From positions 930,001-994,000 of the forward strand of contig CP099652.1 in assembly GCA_024123955.1 (NCBI GenBank): 64,000 bases of DNA, given 5' to 3'. The stretch is from Oxalobacteraceae bacterium OTU3CINTB1. Lineage in GTDB: Bacteria > Pseudomonadota > Gammaproteobacteria > Burkholderiales > Burkholderiaceae_D. Of the stretch, positions 39,027 to 47,569 are shown piece by piece. The notes beneath the pieces were generated by a model. The model made no database searches. It saw only the letters and a program-made list of their open reading frames with translations, and was not told the origin of the DNA. The position numbers and the translations under genes are program-made. How positions within the stretch are numbered: the stretch's first letter is position 1; each line of letters begins with the position of its first letter.

Positions 39027-39656
39027 ATGACGATTTCCATTTACCGCCGCGCGGCAGGCAAGCTGGCATTGGCCGGCGCGCTAGGCGTGCTAAGTGTGCT
39101 GGCCGGCTGCGCCACCACCTCCGCGCCACGCTCGACCACCGCCGTCGCGCCGTACCGCGACACCCTCGACCTGGCCGGACGCATCGCCATCAATTACAGC
39201 AGGGACGGCAAGCAGGAGTCGCTGAGCGGCAAATTCACGTGGCGGCAGACGGCGGCCAACACCGACGTCAACTTGATCTCGCCAACCGGGCAGACGGTCG
39301 CCGTCATCAACGTCACGCCGACCTCGGCCACGTTGAAACGCAGCGGCGAGCCGACCCGCACCGCCTCCGACCTCGACAGCCTGACCCGCCAGACGCTGGG
39401 CTGGACCTTGCCGGTCTCCGGCCTGCGCGACTGGCTGCAGGGCTATGCGGTCGCCGCCGACGGCAGCCGCTTCAGCGCCTCGCCGGCCAGCGACACCGTG
39501 GTTACCCGCGACGGCTGGAAGCTCGACTACGTGTCGTGGCAGGATGAGTCGGCGACGGTGCCGCAACCGAAACGCATCGACGTCACGCGCATCGCGCTGG
39601 GCCAGCAAGTCGACGACATGTCGATCCGCATCGTCATCGATCCTGCCGCACAATAA
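39027..39656 (+). CDS. lolB: Outer-membrane lipoprotein receptor LolB
   Basis: Receives lipoproteins from the carrier LolA and inserts them into the outer membrane; itself a lipoprotein (VLAGC, Cys 28). The 209-aa product has the unclosed beta-barrel pattern of LolA/LolB, with LAGRIAINYSRDGKQESLSG near 49-68, the FTWRQT strand and LRDWLQGYAV. It lies between the TPR lipoprotein gene and ispE, the standard order, 11 nt before ispE. Confidence 0.93.
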   Translation: MTISIYRRAAGKLALAGALGVLSVLAGCATTSAPRSTTAVAPYRDTLDLAGRIAINYSRDGKQESLSGKFTWRQTAANTDVNLISPTGQTVAVINVTPTSATLKRSGEPTRTASDLDSLTRQTLGWTLPVSGLRDWLQGYAVAADGSRFSASPASDTVVTRDGWKLDYVSWQDESATVPQPKRIDVTRIALGQQVDDMSIRIVIDPAAQ

Positions 39657-39667
39657 TTGATACTCCG

Positions 39668-40546
39668 ATGACCAGTCTGAAGAATTGCCCGGCTCCGGCC
39701 AAACTGAACCTTTTCCTGCACGTCAACGGCCGCCGCGCCGACGGCTATCACCTGCTGCAAACCGTGTTCCAGCTGGTCGACCACGGCGATACCTTGCATT
39801 TCACCCTGCGTGACGACGACGCGCTGCGCCGCGTGACGCCGATCGAAGGCGTGCCGGAGGAGGGCGATCTGATCATCCGCGCCGCCAGGCTGCTGCAGGC
39901 CGAAGTGCTGCGCCGTACCGGCGCTCTGCCGCGCGGCGCCGATATCGCCATCGACAAGATCCTGCCCATGGGCGGCGGCCTGGGCGGCGGCTCGTCGGAC
40001 GCGGCCACCACCTTGATGGTATTGAACCATTTGTGGCAGGCCGGTCTAAGCAAGGAGGAGTTGATGGCGCTGGGCCTGCCGCTGGGTGCGGACATCCCGT
40101 TCTTTATCTTTGGCGAAACCGCGTTCGCCGAAGGCGTGGGCGAGGCGCTGCAGCCGGTGAAAGCGCCCGATTGTTGGTATGTCGTCATCGAACCAGGCGT
40201 CGCGGTGCCGACCGCAGCAATTTTTTGCTCGGAACATTTGACAAGGAACACACCGCCCGTCATAATAACGGACTTTTCCAGCTACCACGAAAATCAAACT
40301 GATTTGAAGGGGTACGGAAAGAACGATTTACAGCAAGTGGCAACGAGTTTGTTCCCGCCGGTAGCAGAGGCGATAGAATGGCTCAGCGCTCACGGTGATG
40401 CCAGGATGACTGGTTCCGGTGCTTGTGTATTTTGTGCAGTGGCAACCCAGGCAGAAGCCGACGCGGTACTTCAACAAGTGCCCGCCAAGTGGAAAGCATG
40501 GAAAGCCCATGCGCTCACACAGCATCCACTAACTAAAATGTTGTAG
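39668..40546 (+). CDS. ispE: 4-diphosphocytidyl-2-C-methyl-D-erythritol kinase
   Basis: GHMP-family kinase of the MEP isoprenoid pathway; phosphorylates CDP-methylerythritol. The N-terminus has PAPAKLNLFLHVNGRRADGYH (catalytic Lys), the ATP loop is PMGGGLGGGSSDAAT near 99-113, and the C-terminal MTGSGACVFC motif is present. Length, 292 aa, is normal. It is followed by a separate tRNA promoter. Confidence 0.97.
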   Translation: MTSLKNCPAPAKLNLFLHVNGRRADGYHLLQTVFQLVDHGDTLHFTLRDDDALRRVTPIEGVPEEGDLIIRAARLLQAEVLRRTGALPRGADIAIDKILPMGGGLGGGSSDAATTLMVLNHLWQAGLSKEELMALGLPLGADIPFFIFGETAFAEGVGEALQPVKAPDCWYVVIEPGVAVPTAAIFCSEHLTRNTPPVIITDFSSYHENQTDLKGYGKNDLQQVATSLFPPVAEAIEWLSAHGDARMTGSGACVFCAVATQAEADAVLQQVPAKWKAWKAHALTQHPLTKML

Positions 40547-40562
40547 ACGGGTAAAAAAAGAT

Positions 40563-40591
40563 TTGGCTTAGCGTGAAATTGGCGATAAAAT
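40563..40591 (+). promoter_or_regulatory. Sigma-70-type promoter of tRNA-Gln
   Basis: TTGGCT (40563-40568) and TAAAAT (40586-40591) are separated by exactly 17 bp. The tRNA starts 35 nt after the -10 box. Confidence 0.7.
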
Positions 40592-40625
40592 ACTCGCCGT
40601 TGTAGCGACAAGCAGTCAGTTGCGT

Positions 40626-40702
40626 AGGGGAATCGCCAAGCTGGTTAAGGCACTGGATTTTGATTCCAGCATACCAAGGTTCGAATCCTTGTTCCCCTGC
40701 CA
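40626..40702 (+). tRNA. tRNA-Gln (anticodon TTG)
   Basis: A full cloverleaf of 77 nt including the encoded CCA. The acceptor stem is AGGGGAA / TTCCCCT, the D-arm contains GCCAAGCTGGTTAAGGC, the anticodon arm CTGGA-TTTTGAT-TCCAG places TTG at the anticodon, and the T-arm is CAAGG-TTCGAAT-CCTTG. It reads CAA (and CAG by wobble). It lies between ispE and prs, as in many betaproteobacteria. Confidence 0.98.
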
Positions 40703-40849
40703 TTCGTTTTCCTTGCGACACCGTCGAGGCACTAGTCTCCGGCCAAGGCAAGCATCAATGTCCGCGCCCGGCGCGGATCATTCTGAGTACAGCGCCACGC
40801 GGCTTCCGCTGGCGACATCAAAATTTCATCGACTATCTCTGGGACTCCC

Positions 40850-41800
40850 ATGGCTTACGAAAACCTGATGGTTTTTACCGGCAACGCTAATCCTGCGTTG
40901 GCAGAAGGAGTCGCAAAAAATCTCGGCATTCCACTCGGCAAGGCAAACGTTTCGAAATTCTCGGACGGCGAAGTGATGGTCGAGATTAACGAGAACGTTC
41001 GCGGTAAAGACGTTTTCGTCCTGCAATCGACTTGCGCACCAACCAACGACAGCCTGATGGAGTTGATCCTGATGGTCGACGCGTTGAAACGCGCTTCGGC
41101 AGGCCGCATCACCGCCGCCATCCCTTACTTCGGTTACGCCCGTCAAGACCGCCGCCCGCGTTCGGCGCGCGTCGCGATCTCGGCCAAAGTCGTGGCCAAC
41201 ATGCTGGAAAGCGCCGGCGTCGAGCGCGTCCTGATCATGGACCTGCACGCGGACCAGATCCAGGGCTTCTTCGATATCCCGGTCGACAATATTTATGCTT
41301 CGCCAATCCTGCTGAGCGATCTGCAGAAAAAGAACTACCAGGACCTGCTGGTGGTGTCGCCGGACGTCGGCGGTGTGGTGCGTGCGCGCGCCCTGGCAAA
41401 ACGCCTGGGCTGCGACCTGGCCATCATCGACAAGCGCCGTCCGAAAGCCAACGTTTCCGAAGTGATGAACATCATCGGTGAAGTCGAAGGCCGTAACTGC
41501 GTCATCATGGATGACATGGTCGATACCGCCGGTACGCTGGTCAAGGCGGCCGAAGTGCTGAAAGAGCGCGGCGCCACCAAAGTCGTCGCGTATTGCACCC
41601 ACGCGGTTTTGTCGGGCCCTGCGATCGAGCGCATCGCCAATTCGTCGCTGGACGAGCTGGTCGTGACCGACACGATTCCGCTGTCCGACGCGGCCCGTGC
41701 CTGCGGCAAGATCCGTCAGCTGACCTGCGCACCGTTGCTGGCCGAGACGTTCAAACGCATCATCAAGGGCGATTCCGTGATCTCCCTGTTTATCGATTAA
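40850..41800 (+). CDS. prs: Ribose-phosphate pyrophosphokinase
   Basis: Makes PRPP from ribose 5-phosphate and ATP for purine, pyrimidine, histidine, tryptophan and NAD synthesis. Key motifs are the catalytic flexible-loop region [18 protein letters not shown], the [16 protein letters not shown] metal region, and the PRPP loop [13 protein letters not shown]. Length, 316 aa, is standard for class I enzymes. It is upstream of rplY with a structured 166-nt gap. Confidence 0.98.
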   Translation: MAYENLMVFTGNANPALAEGVAKNLGIPLGKANVSKFSDGEVMVEINENVRGKDVFVLQSTCAPTNDSLMELILMVDALKRASAGRITAAIPYFGYARQDRRPRSARVAISAKVVANMLESAGVERVLIMDLHADQIQGFFDIPVDNIYASPILLSDLQKKNYQDLLVVSPDVGGVVRARALAKRLGCDLAIIDKRRPKANVSEVMNIIGEVEGRNCVIMDDMVDTAGTLVKAAEVLKERGATKVVAYCTHAVLSGPAIERIANSSLDELVVTDTIPLSDAARACGKIRQLTCAPLLAETFKRIIKGDSVISLFID

Positions 41801-41830
41801 TTAGATAAACAAAATAGTCAGATTTTCCGG

Positions 41831-41861
41831 CGGCGCGCCTGGTTTTCAGCCAGGTGCGCCG
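41831..41861 (+). terminator. Stem-loop after prs (weak terminator)
   Basis: GGCGCGCCTGG and CCAGGTGCGCC pair over 11 bp (one G-T pair) with a TTTTCAG loop. The following sequence, GTTGTACTT, is only partly T-rich, so termination may be partial and read into rplY. Confidence 0.5.
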
Positions 41862-41926
41862 TTGTACTTCCCGGTTTCATGAGCGCAGTCAGCTCATTTT
41901 CGAAGCACCCTGGTCGCGGGGGCTTC

Positions 41927-41956
41927 ATAACACGAGGCGCGAGCCTTGTTATTTTT
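41927..41956 (+). promoter_or_regulatory. Terminator-like hairpin just before the rplY ribosome site
   Basis: ATAACA (41927-41932) pairs with TGTTAT (41947-41952), and AGGC with GCCT inside it, around a GCGA loop. Four T follow, then immediately the GGAG of rplY (41957-41960). Its placement fits an attenuator or an autoregulatory leader for L25; direct evidence is lacking. Confidence 0.45.
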
Positions 41957-41966
41957 GGAGTTACAC

Positions 41967-42602
41967 ATGAAAGTTGTTGCATTCAAACGCGAATTGCAAG
42001 GTTCCGGAGCGAGCCGCCGCCTGCGCAATTCGGGCCAAACCCCAGGCATCATCTACGGCGGTACCGAAGCGCCAGTGACCATCTCGCTGGATCACAACGC
42101 GCTGTACCACGCGCTGAAAAAAGAAGCCTTCCACTCGTCGATCCTGGATCTGGAAATCGACGGCAAGACCCAGCAAGTGCTGCTGCGCGACTTCCAAGTC
42201 CACGCGTTCAAGCAACTGGTTCTGCACGCTGACTTCCAGCGCGTCGACGCAGGCAAGAAAGTGCACATGAAAGTCGCGCTGCACTTCGCCAACGCCGAAA
42301 TCTCGCCAGCGGTCAAGCTGCACGGCGCGACCATCAGCCACGTCGCCAACGAAATCGAAGTATCGTGCCTGCCAAAAGACCTGCCAGAGTTCATCACCGT
42401 CGACCTGACCAACATCGACGTCGGCACCTCGCTGCACATCGACGAACTGACCCTGCCAGCAGGTGTTACCGCTGTTGCCGCCGGCACCAACCTGACCATC
42501 GCCACCGCTTCGGTGCCGCCAGGTCACGTGTCGGCCGAAGCTGATGCCGCTGAAGCCGCTCCAGCAGCCGATGCCAAGCCAGCCGCTAAAGCCAAGAAGT
42601 AA
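41967..42602 (+). CDS. rplY: 50S ribosomal protein L25/general stress protein Ctc
   Basis: Large-subunit protein binding 5S rRNA, in the long two-domain (TL5/CTC) form. ATG 41967 is chosen since GGAG is 6 nt upstream; it gives 211 aa. The N-terminal L25 domain (1-95) has [19 protein letters not shown], the C-terminal beta domain runs about 100-185, and the tail is Ala/Lys-rich. It lies between prs and pth, the conserved order. Confidence 0.96.
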   Translation: MKVVAFKRELQGSGASRRLRNSGQTPGIIYGGTEAPVTISLDHNALYHALKKEAFHSSILDLEIDGKTQQVLLRDFQVHAFKQLVLHADFQRVDAGKKVHMKVALHFANAEISPAVKLHGATISHVANEIEVSCLPKDLPEFITVDLTNIDVGTSLHIDELTLPAGVTAVAAGTNLTIATASVPPGHVSAEADAAEAAPAADAKPAAKAKK

Positions 42603-42635
42603 TATTGAACGCCGCAGCGATGCGGCGGCAATGAA

Positions 42636-42672
42636 GGACCCCCGCTAGCCCAAGGCCGTCGGGGGTTTTTTT
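42636..42672 (+). terminator. Intrinsic terminator after rplY
   Basis: A GC-rich stem ACCCCCG...CGGGGGT is followed by eight T. A second small hairpin (CGCCGCA / TGCGGCG) lies just upstream. Ends are approximate by a base or two. Confidence 0.85.
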
Positions 42673-42712
42673 TCGTTTGACCGATAATATCGTTTATTTA
42701 ATTGAGCATCCC

Positions 42713-43294
42713 ATGCCCATACGTCTCATCGTCGGCCTCGGCAACCCCGGCGCCGAATACGAACAAACCCGCCACAACGCCGGCTTCTGGCTGGTCGACA
42801 ACCTCGCCAACGATGTCGGCGCGCGCCTGCAGCGCGAGACCAAGTACAACGCGCTGATGGCCAAGGCCTCGATCGCCGGCCATGAGGTGTATCTGCTGGA
42901 ACCGCAGACGTATATGAACCGCTCCGGGCAATCGGTTGGCGGCCTGTGCCGCTTCTTCAAGATCAATCCGGACGAAGTGCTGGTGGTGCACGACGAGCTC
43001 GACCTGATGCCCGGCATCGCGCGCCTGAAGAAGGGCGGTTCGTCGGGCGGCCACAACGGCCTCAAGGACATCACCGCCGCGCTCGGCACACAGGATTACT
43101 GGCGGCTGCGCCTGGGCATCGGCCATCCGCGCACGCTCAGCCTGCAGCAGCAGGTGGCCGACTTCGTGCTGCACCGGCCGCGCCGTGAAGACCAGGACCT
43201 GATCGAGCGGGCAATCGAAAAATCGCTGCAGGTCATGCCGTCCATCGTCGAGGGCAAGTTCGAGGCCGCGACGATGAAACTGCATACCGTCTAA
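42713..43294 (+). CDS. pth: Peptidyl-tRNA hydrolase
   Basis: Recycles peptidyl-tRNA released from stalled ribosomes. ATG 42713 gives 193 aa beginning [22 protein letters not shown], in which the catalytic His is present; the Asp of the active site lies in [11 protein letters not shown], and [13 protein letters not shown] is conserved. A more distant upstream start would add a non-conserved extension overlapping the terminator tail. It lies after rplY; ychF, often next, is displaced by three accessory genes. Confidence 0.96.
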   Translation: MPIRLIVGLGNPGAEYEQTRHNAGFWLVDNLANDVGARLQRETKYNALMAKASIAGHEVYLLEPQTYMNRSGQSVGGLCRFFKINPDEVLVVHDELDLMPGIARLKKGGSSGGHNGLKDITAALGTQDYWRLRLGIGHPRTLSLQQQVADFVLHRPRREDQDLIERAIEKSLQVMPSIVEGKFEAATMKLHTV

Positions 43295-43315
43295 AGCGGG
43301 CGCGTCGATGGTATG

Positions 43316-43337
43316 CTGAGGGAACTATTTCCCTCAG
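43316..43337. repeat. Perfect 9-bp palindrome upstream of M20 gene
   Basis: CTGAGGGAA and TTCCCTCAG flank CTAT. No T-run follows. It sits 25 nt before the start of the M20 hydrolase gene and may be an operator or a leader hairpin. Confidence 0.4.
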
Positions 43338-43361
43338 CCCTCAAGATCAAGGACACCATCA

Positions 43362-44672
43362 ATGAAGCGCCTGCCGATCGCCGCACTCGTAACATCTTTA
43401 TTGTTGGCCGCTGCTCAAACGCAGGCGCAAGCCCAGGACACCGGCGCCGTCGCCAAACAGATCGACGGCATGTACCCCAAGCTGGACGTCATCTACAAGG
43501 ATTTGCACGCGCATCCCGAAGTCGCTTTCCAGGAAGTGCGCACGGCCGCCAAGCTGGCCGCCGAGATGCGCGCCATCGGTTTCGACGTCACCGAAAAAGT
43601 CGGCAAGACCGGCATCGTCGCGATCTATAAAAATGGCGCCGGCCCGACGGTGCTGGTGCGCACCGAGATGGACGGCTTGCCGATGGAGGAAAAGTCCGGC
43701 TTCCCTTATTCCAGCAAGGCCCACGCCACGCTCGACGGCAAGGATACGATGGTGGCCCACAGCTGCGGCCACGACGTCCACATGACGGCCTGGCTGGGCG
43801 CCGCGCGCACGCTGGTGGCGATGAAGTCGCAGTGGAAGGGCACGTTGATGTTCATCGGCCAGCCGGCCGAGGAAATCGTCGCCGGCGCCAAGGCCATGCT
43901 CGACGACGGCCTGTTCAAGCGCTTCCCGAAACCGGACTACGCCTTCGCGTTGCACTCGTGGCCGCTGGCCTATGGCACCATCGGCTACAACAGCGGACCG
44001 GTGTCGTCGAACTCGGACGCGATCGAGATCACCTTCAAGGGACGCGGCGGCCACGGCTCGGCGCCGGACAAGGCGCTCGACCCGATCACCATCGCCGCCC
44101 GCTTCGTGGTCGACGTGCAAACGGTCATCAGCCGCGAAAAAGATCCGAAGGAATTCGGCGTGGTGACGATCGGCGCCATCAACGGCGGCAGCGTCGGCAA
44201 TATTATTCCGGACTCGGTCAAGGTGCGCGGCACCATCCGCACGTATAACCCGGCCGTGCGCGCCAAGATCCTGGCCGGCGTGCGCCGCGTCGCCAACGCC
44301 TCGGCGGCGATGGCGGACGCCCCGGCGCCCGACGTGGAGCTGATCACCGGCGGCGCGGCCATCGTCAACAACGACGCGCTGGTCACGCGCACCGAGGGCG
44401 TGCTCAAGCAGGCCTTCGGCGACGCCAATGTTGCGCGCATGCCGGCCATGACGGCCAGCGAGGACTTCTCGGTCTACGCCAACGAAGGCATCCCGTCGAT
44501 GTTCTTCTTCACCGGCGTCTACGATCCGAAGGCGGTGGCCGAGGCCGACAAGCCGGGCGGCAAGCCGATCGCCTTCAACCACTCGCCGTACTACGCGCCG
44601 GTGCCGGAGCCGTCGATCAAGACGGCGGCGCAGGCGATGACGCTGGCGGTGCTGAACGTGATGTCCAAATAA
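43362..44672 (+). CDS. Exported M20-family amidohydrolase/aminoacylase
   Basis: Predicted secreted di-metal hydrolase of the M20D group (hippurate/IAA-amino acid hydrolase type), which cleaves N-acyl amino acids or similar amides. A signal peptide ends near residue 25 (QAQAQ). Metal and catalytic motifs: RTEMDGLPMEE, AHSCGHDVHMTAWLG, QPAEEIVAGA with the general-base Glu, and a lid/dimerisation domain (about 205-320). Length, 436 aa, is normal. Physiological substrate unknown. AAGGA precedes the ATG. It is convergent with the DUF885 peptidase gene. Confidence 0.88.
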   Translation: MKRLPIAALVTSLLLAAAQTQAQAQDTGAVAKQIDGMYPKLDVIYKDLHAHPEVAFQEVRTAAKLAAEMRAIGFDVTEKVGKTGIVAIYKNGAGPTVLVRTEMDGLPMEEKSGFPYSSKAHATLDGKDTMVAHSCGHDVHMTAWLGAARTLVAMKSQWKGTLMFIGQPAEEIVAGAKAMLDDGLFKRFPKPDYAFALHSWPLAYGTIGYNSGPVSSNSDAIEITFKGRGGHGSAPDKALDPITIAARFVVDVQTVISREKDPKEFGVVTIGAINGGSVGNIIPDSVKVRGTIRTYNPAVRAKILAGVRRVANASAAMADAPAPDVELITGGAAIVNNDALVTRTEGVLKQAFGDANVARMPAMTASEDFSVYANEGIPSMFFFTGVYDPKAVAEADKPGGKPIAFNHSPYYAPVPEPSIKTAAQAMTLAVLNVMSK

Positions 44673-44688
44673 ACCAGGGGCCGCCTGT

Positions 44689-46518
44689 TTATTTGCTGGC
44701 GGCGATCCATTTGTCGACACGCGCTTCCAGGATCGGCAACGGCAAGGTGCCGTCGCCGATCACCACCTGGTGGAATTTCTGGTAGCTGAACTTGTCGCCC
44801 AGCGCCGCCTGCGCCCGCGCGCGCAGTTCCAGGATTTTCAGCGAGCCGATCTTGTAGCTCAGCGCCTGCGCCGGCCACACCATGTAGCGCTCGATCTGGT
44901 TCTTGGCGCGCGCCTCGCTCCAGCCCAGCGTCTCGGCCAGATAGGCGATCGCCTGTTCGCGGGTCCAGCCCTTGGCGTGCATGCCGGTGTCGACCACCAG
45001 GCGCGCGGCGCGCAGCATCTCGGCGTTCAAGTGGCCGTAGTAGGCGACCGGATCGTCGTACAGGCCCAGCTCGCGGCCCAGGGTCTCCGAATACAAGGCC
45101 CAGCCTTCGGTGTAGGCCGCGCTGTTGGGGTTTTCGGTGCTGAACTTGCGGAAGTCCGGCAGGTCCAACTCTTTCAACAGCGCGCCGTGCAGGTGGTGGC
45201 CCGGCACGCCCTCGTGCAGGAACAGGCTGACCATGTCGACCCGGCTGTACTGCTTCGGATCGTTGACCACCGGCCAGAACACGCCCGGATGCGAGCCGTC
45301 CGCCGCTGGCGGCGTGTAGTGGTCGGATGCGGTCGCGCGCGTCAACTCCGGTTCCAGATGCAATTCCATCTTCCCTTTCGGGATCAGGCTGAAGTAGGTC
45401 GGCAGCTTGGCCTGCACCGTCGCGTAGAGCGTGCGGTAGGCGTCCAGCACCTGCTCGTCGGTGGTGAATATCTTGAACTTCTGTTGCGCCGCCATCCATT
45501 GTGGCAGTTGCTTTTCGGGGCCGTCGTAGCCCAGTTTGGGGCCCAGCGCCGTCAACTGCTGCTGGATGCGCGCCACTTCCTTCAGTCCCAGCGCGTGCAC
45601 CGCGTCCGGCGTCAGGGGCAGGTTGGTGCTGTCCTTGATGCGGGCGGCGTACCACGCGGCGCCGTTCGGCAGGGCGTTCCAGCCGGTGCTGGCGCGGCTG
45701 GCCGGCAGGTATTCATTCTGCAGGAAATCCACCAGGCGGGTCAGCGCCGGGGCGATCCTGGTATCGACCGTGTTCAGGTAGGCCGCCGTCAGCCTTTGCT
45801 TGTCGGCGGCCGAGAACTGCGCCGGCATGCGCGTGATGGGCGAATAGTAGACGCTGGTCTCCGGCGTGGCCGCGCGCAGGTTCTGGAACTGCGGCAGCAT
45901 CGCCACCGTGATCGCCTTCGGCTGCACGACGCCGGCGCGGATGCCTTGCTTCATGTTGGCGATGGCCTGGTCTATCCAGGCCGGCAACTGCTTCAGGCGG
46001 CTCAGGTAGGCCTGATACTGCGCGACCGTGCCTAGCGGCTGCGAGCCGGTGCCGTCGGCGTAATTGGCCAGGGTGCTGGGGACGTTGTCGAACTGGTTGA
46101 GCGGCAGCAGATGTTCCGGGAAGGACTCCAGCTGCATCGCGTTATTGAGTTCGTAGGACAGCAGGTCGTAGGTCAGCTGGTCCGGCTCGCCGAGTTGGTC
46201 GCGCCGCACGGCCATCAACTGCTTTTGCATCTGGCGGTACTGCGTGAACTGGGCTGCGCGCACGGCGGGAGAAATGGCCAGGCCGATTTGATCGTTGTAG
46301 CGGCTGTCGCCGTTGGCGGTGGCAAACAGCAGCGGATCGAATTTGCAGCGCGCGGTGTGGAACGCCGCCGCCAGCTTGGTCAGCTGTTTCTGCGCCTGGC
46401 TGGCTTGCGCGGTGGATGTTTGCGCGGCTTGGGCCGGCAACATGCCGACGCCGGCGCAAAGGAGGGTGGCGATCAGCGCGGAAGTCCGCAGCGAGGCGCG
46501 GCAACGGGTGTGGGGCAT
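44689..46518 (-). CDS. DUF885-family exported putative metallopeptidase
   Basis: Member of the DUF885 family, distantly related to M32 carboxypeptidases. ATG 46518 is chosen for AGGA 7 nt upstream and gives 609 aa with a signal peptide ending PAQAAQ. The zinc-site-like motif is FLHEGVPGHHLHG in the C-terminal half, with a following Glu in YTEGWALYSETLGRELG as the probable third ligand. The family is thought to cleave peptides; substrate unknown. A strong hairpin lies just upstream of its Shine-Dalgarno. It is downstream of the glycine-zipper gene and convergent with the M20 gene. Confidence 0.85.
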   Translation of the reverse strand: MPHTRCRASLRTSALIATLLCAGVGMLPAQAAQTSTAQASQAQKQLTKLAAAFHTARCKFDPLLFATANGDSRYNDQIGLAISPAVRAAQFTQYRQMQKQLMAVRRDQLGEPDQLTYDLLSYELNNAMQLESFPEHLLPLNQFDNVPSTLANYADGTGSQPLGTVAQYQAYLSRLKQLPAWIDQAIANMKQGIRAGVVQPKAITVAMLPQFQNLRAATPETSVYYSPITRMPAQFSAADKQRLTAAYLNTVDTRIAPALTRLVDFLQNEYLPASRASTGWNALPNGAAWYAARIKDSTNLPLTPDAVHALGLKEVARIQQQLTALGPKLGYDGPEKQLPQWMAAQQKFKIFTTDEQVLDAYRTLYATVQAKLPTYFSLIPKGKMELHLEPELTRATASDHYTPPAADGSHPGVFWPVVNDPKQYSRVDMVSLFLHEGVPGHHLHGALLKELDLPDFRKFSTENPNSAAYTEGWALYSETLGRELGLYDDPVAYYGHLNAEMLRAARLVVDTGMHAKGWTREQAIAYLAETLGWSEARAKNQIERYMVWPAQALSYKIGSLKILELRARAQAALGDKFSYQKFHQVVIGDGTLPLPILEARVDKWIAASK

Positions 46519-46537
46519 GGACATTTCCTGGTAAGCA

Positions 46538-46563
46538 GATAAGCCGCCATCGGGCGGCTTATC
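46538..46563 (-). promoter_or_regulatory. Hairpin upstream of the DUF885 gene
   Basis: GATAAGCCGCC and GGCGGCTTATC form a perfect 11-bp stem with a 4-nt loop, ending about 8 nt before the AGGA of the gene. No T-run follows on either strand, so it is more likely a leader or mRNA-stability element than a terminator. Confidence 0.45.
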
Positions 46564-46638
46564 TTGACGTGGACAATCGTTCGCCAGGAAGTCTAGCACT
46601 AAACAATTCGCCGGGACATCGCCCGCATGCCCGGACGT

Positions 46639-47292
46639 TTAGTTTGCGCGCAGGCCGCCGTCGACCACGCGCACGTCGTCGCCTTGGTGCCACGATGGTT
46701 GCTCAGTCTGGTGGAACTTGCGTACCGAACCGTCGTTCATGCGCACCACGATGTCGTAGCTCTTGTTGGCTTTGACGCGGCCTTCAATCTGGTTGCCGGC
46801 GACCGCGCCGCCGATGGCGCCGGCCACGGTGGCCAGTTTGCGGCCGTTGCCGCCGCCAACCTGGTTGCCCAGCAGGCCGCCGACCAGCGCGCCGCCCACC
46901 GCGCCCACGCCGCTGCCTTCGGCACGGGTTTCGATTTCGTTGACGGCTTCGATCACGCCGCAGTTGTTGCAGACGGCCGGCGCGCTCTTGACCGGAGTGT
47001 GTTTGACGACCGGCTTGTCGCGCACGACTTCGCGGACCGGCTCACGTTCCCGGACCGGCTCGCGGACTTGTTCACGGACCGGCTCGCGCACCTGGTCGCG
47101 GCCTGACGCGGCCGGCGCGGTTTGTGTCACCAGCGGCTGGCCGTTGGGCGCCAGCGACGGATCCTGGTTCTGGGAGTTCGAGGAAGGCAGCCAGCCCATG
47201 ATGGCGGCGACGCCGACGCCACTCACCAGCACAACGGCGGCCGCGGCGGCCATGATCATCGGGTGCAGCTTGGAATTGGATGTGTTATTCAT
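46639..47292 (-). CDS. Glycine-zipper 2TM-domain envelope protein
   Basis: 217-aa membrane protein. An N-terminal TM/signal-anchor (about 13-35, AAAAAVVLVSGVGVAAIMGW) is followed by a charged low-complexity segment with repeated VREPV units (about 80-110), a glycine-zipper hairpin (GAVGGALVGGLLGNQVGGG and ATVAGAIGGAVAGNQIEG, about 140-180), and a small C-terminal beta domain (YDIVVRMNDGSVRKF). The last two features match the SlyB/Rickettsia 17-kDa antigen group. ATG 47292 follows AGGTAG at good spacing. Probable role is envelope integrity; not proven. Confidence 0.82.
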   Translation of the reverse strand: MNNTSNSKLHPMIMAAAAAVVLVSGVGVAAIMGWLPSSNSQNQDPSLAPNGQPLVTQTAPAASGRDQVREPVREQVREPVREREPVREVVRDKPVVKHTPVKSAPAVCNNCGVIEAVNEIETRAEGSGVGAVGGALVGGLLGNQVGGGNGRKLATVAGAIGGAVAGNQIEGRVKANKSYDIVVRMNDGSVRKFHQTEQPSWHQGDDVRVVDGGLRAN

Positions 47293-47415
47293 TTTTCTAC
47301 CTTTTATGTGTTGAGTGGCTTGTTTGACTACAAGCAACTAACGCGCTGGCCCCGAATCCGACTGACACAGATTTCGTATCAAATGTAAGCAATTGTTCCT
47401 GAATGCATGAAGCGG

Positions 47416-47439
47416 CCGGGCGATCCGCCCGGTTTTTTT
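47416..47439 (+). terminator. Orphan intrinsic terminator on the plus strand
   Basis: CCGGGCG / CGCCCGG (47416-47422, 47426-47432) with a 3-nt loop and seven T. No plus-strand gene precedes it: the neighbour upstream is on the minus strand. It could end a small RNA starting in 47293-47400, or an antisense transcript from the glycine-zipper region. Confidence 0.75.
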
Positions 47440-47472
47440 GAAGACTGGAGGCGGGGGAGGTACAATTGATCC

Positions 47473-47501
47473 TTGAACGCTTTAAATAGCAGGAATATTC
47501 A
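47473..47501 (+). promoter_or_regulatory. Probable ychF promoter
   Basis: TTGAAC (47473-47478) and TATTCA (47496-47501) are separated by 17 bp, upstream of ychF and downstream of the orphan terminator. The leader would be about 60 nt. Confidence 0.5.
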
Positions 47502-47569
47502 GAAAACGCCCGCGTCGGCCGTTTTTCACCAGCCGCTCGCCGGCAACATTTGATTATTAAAGGTTTTCC

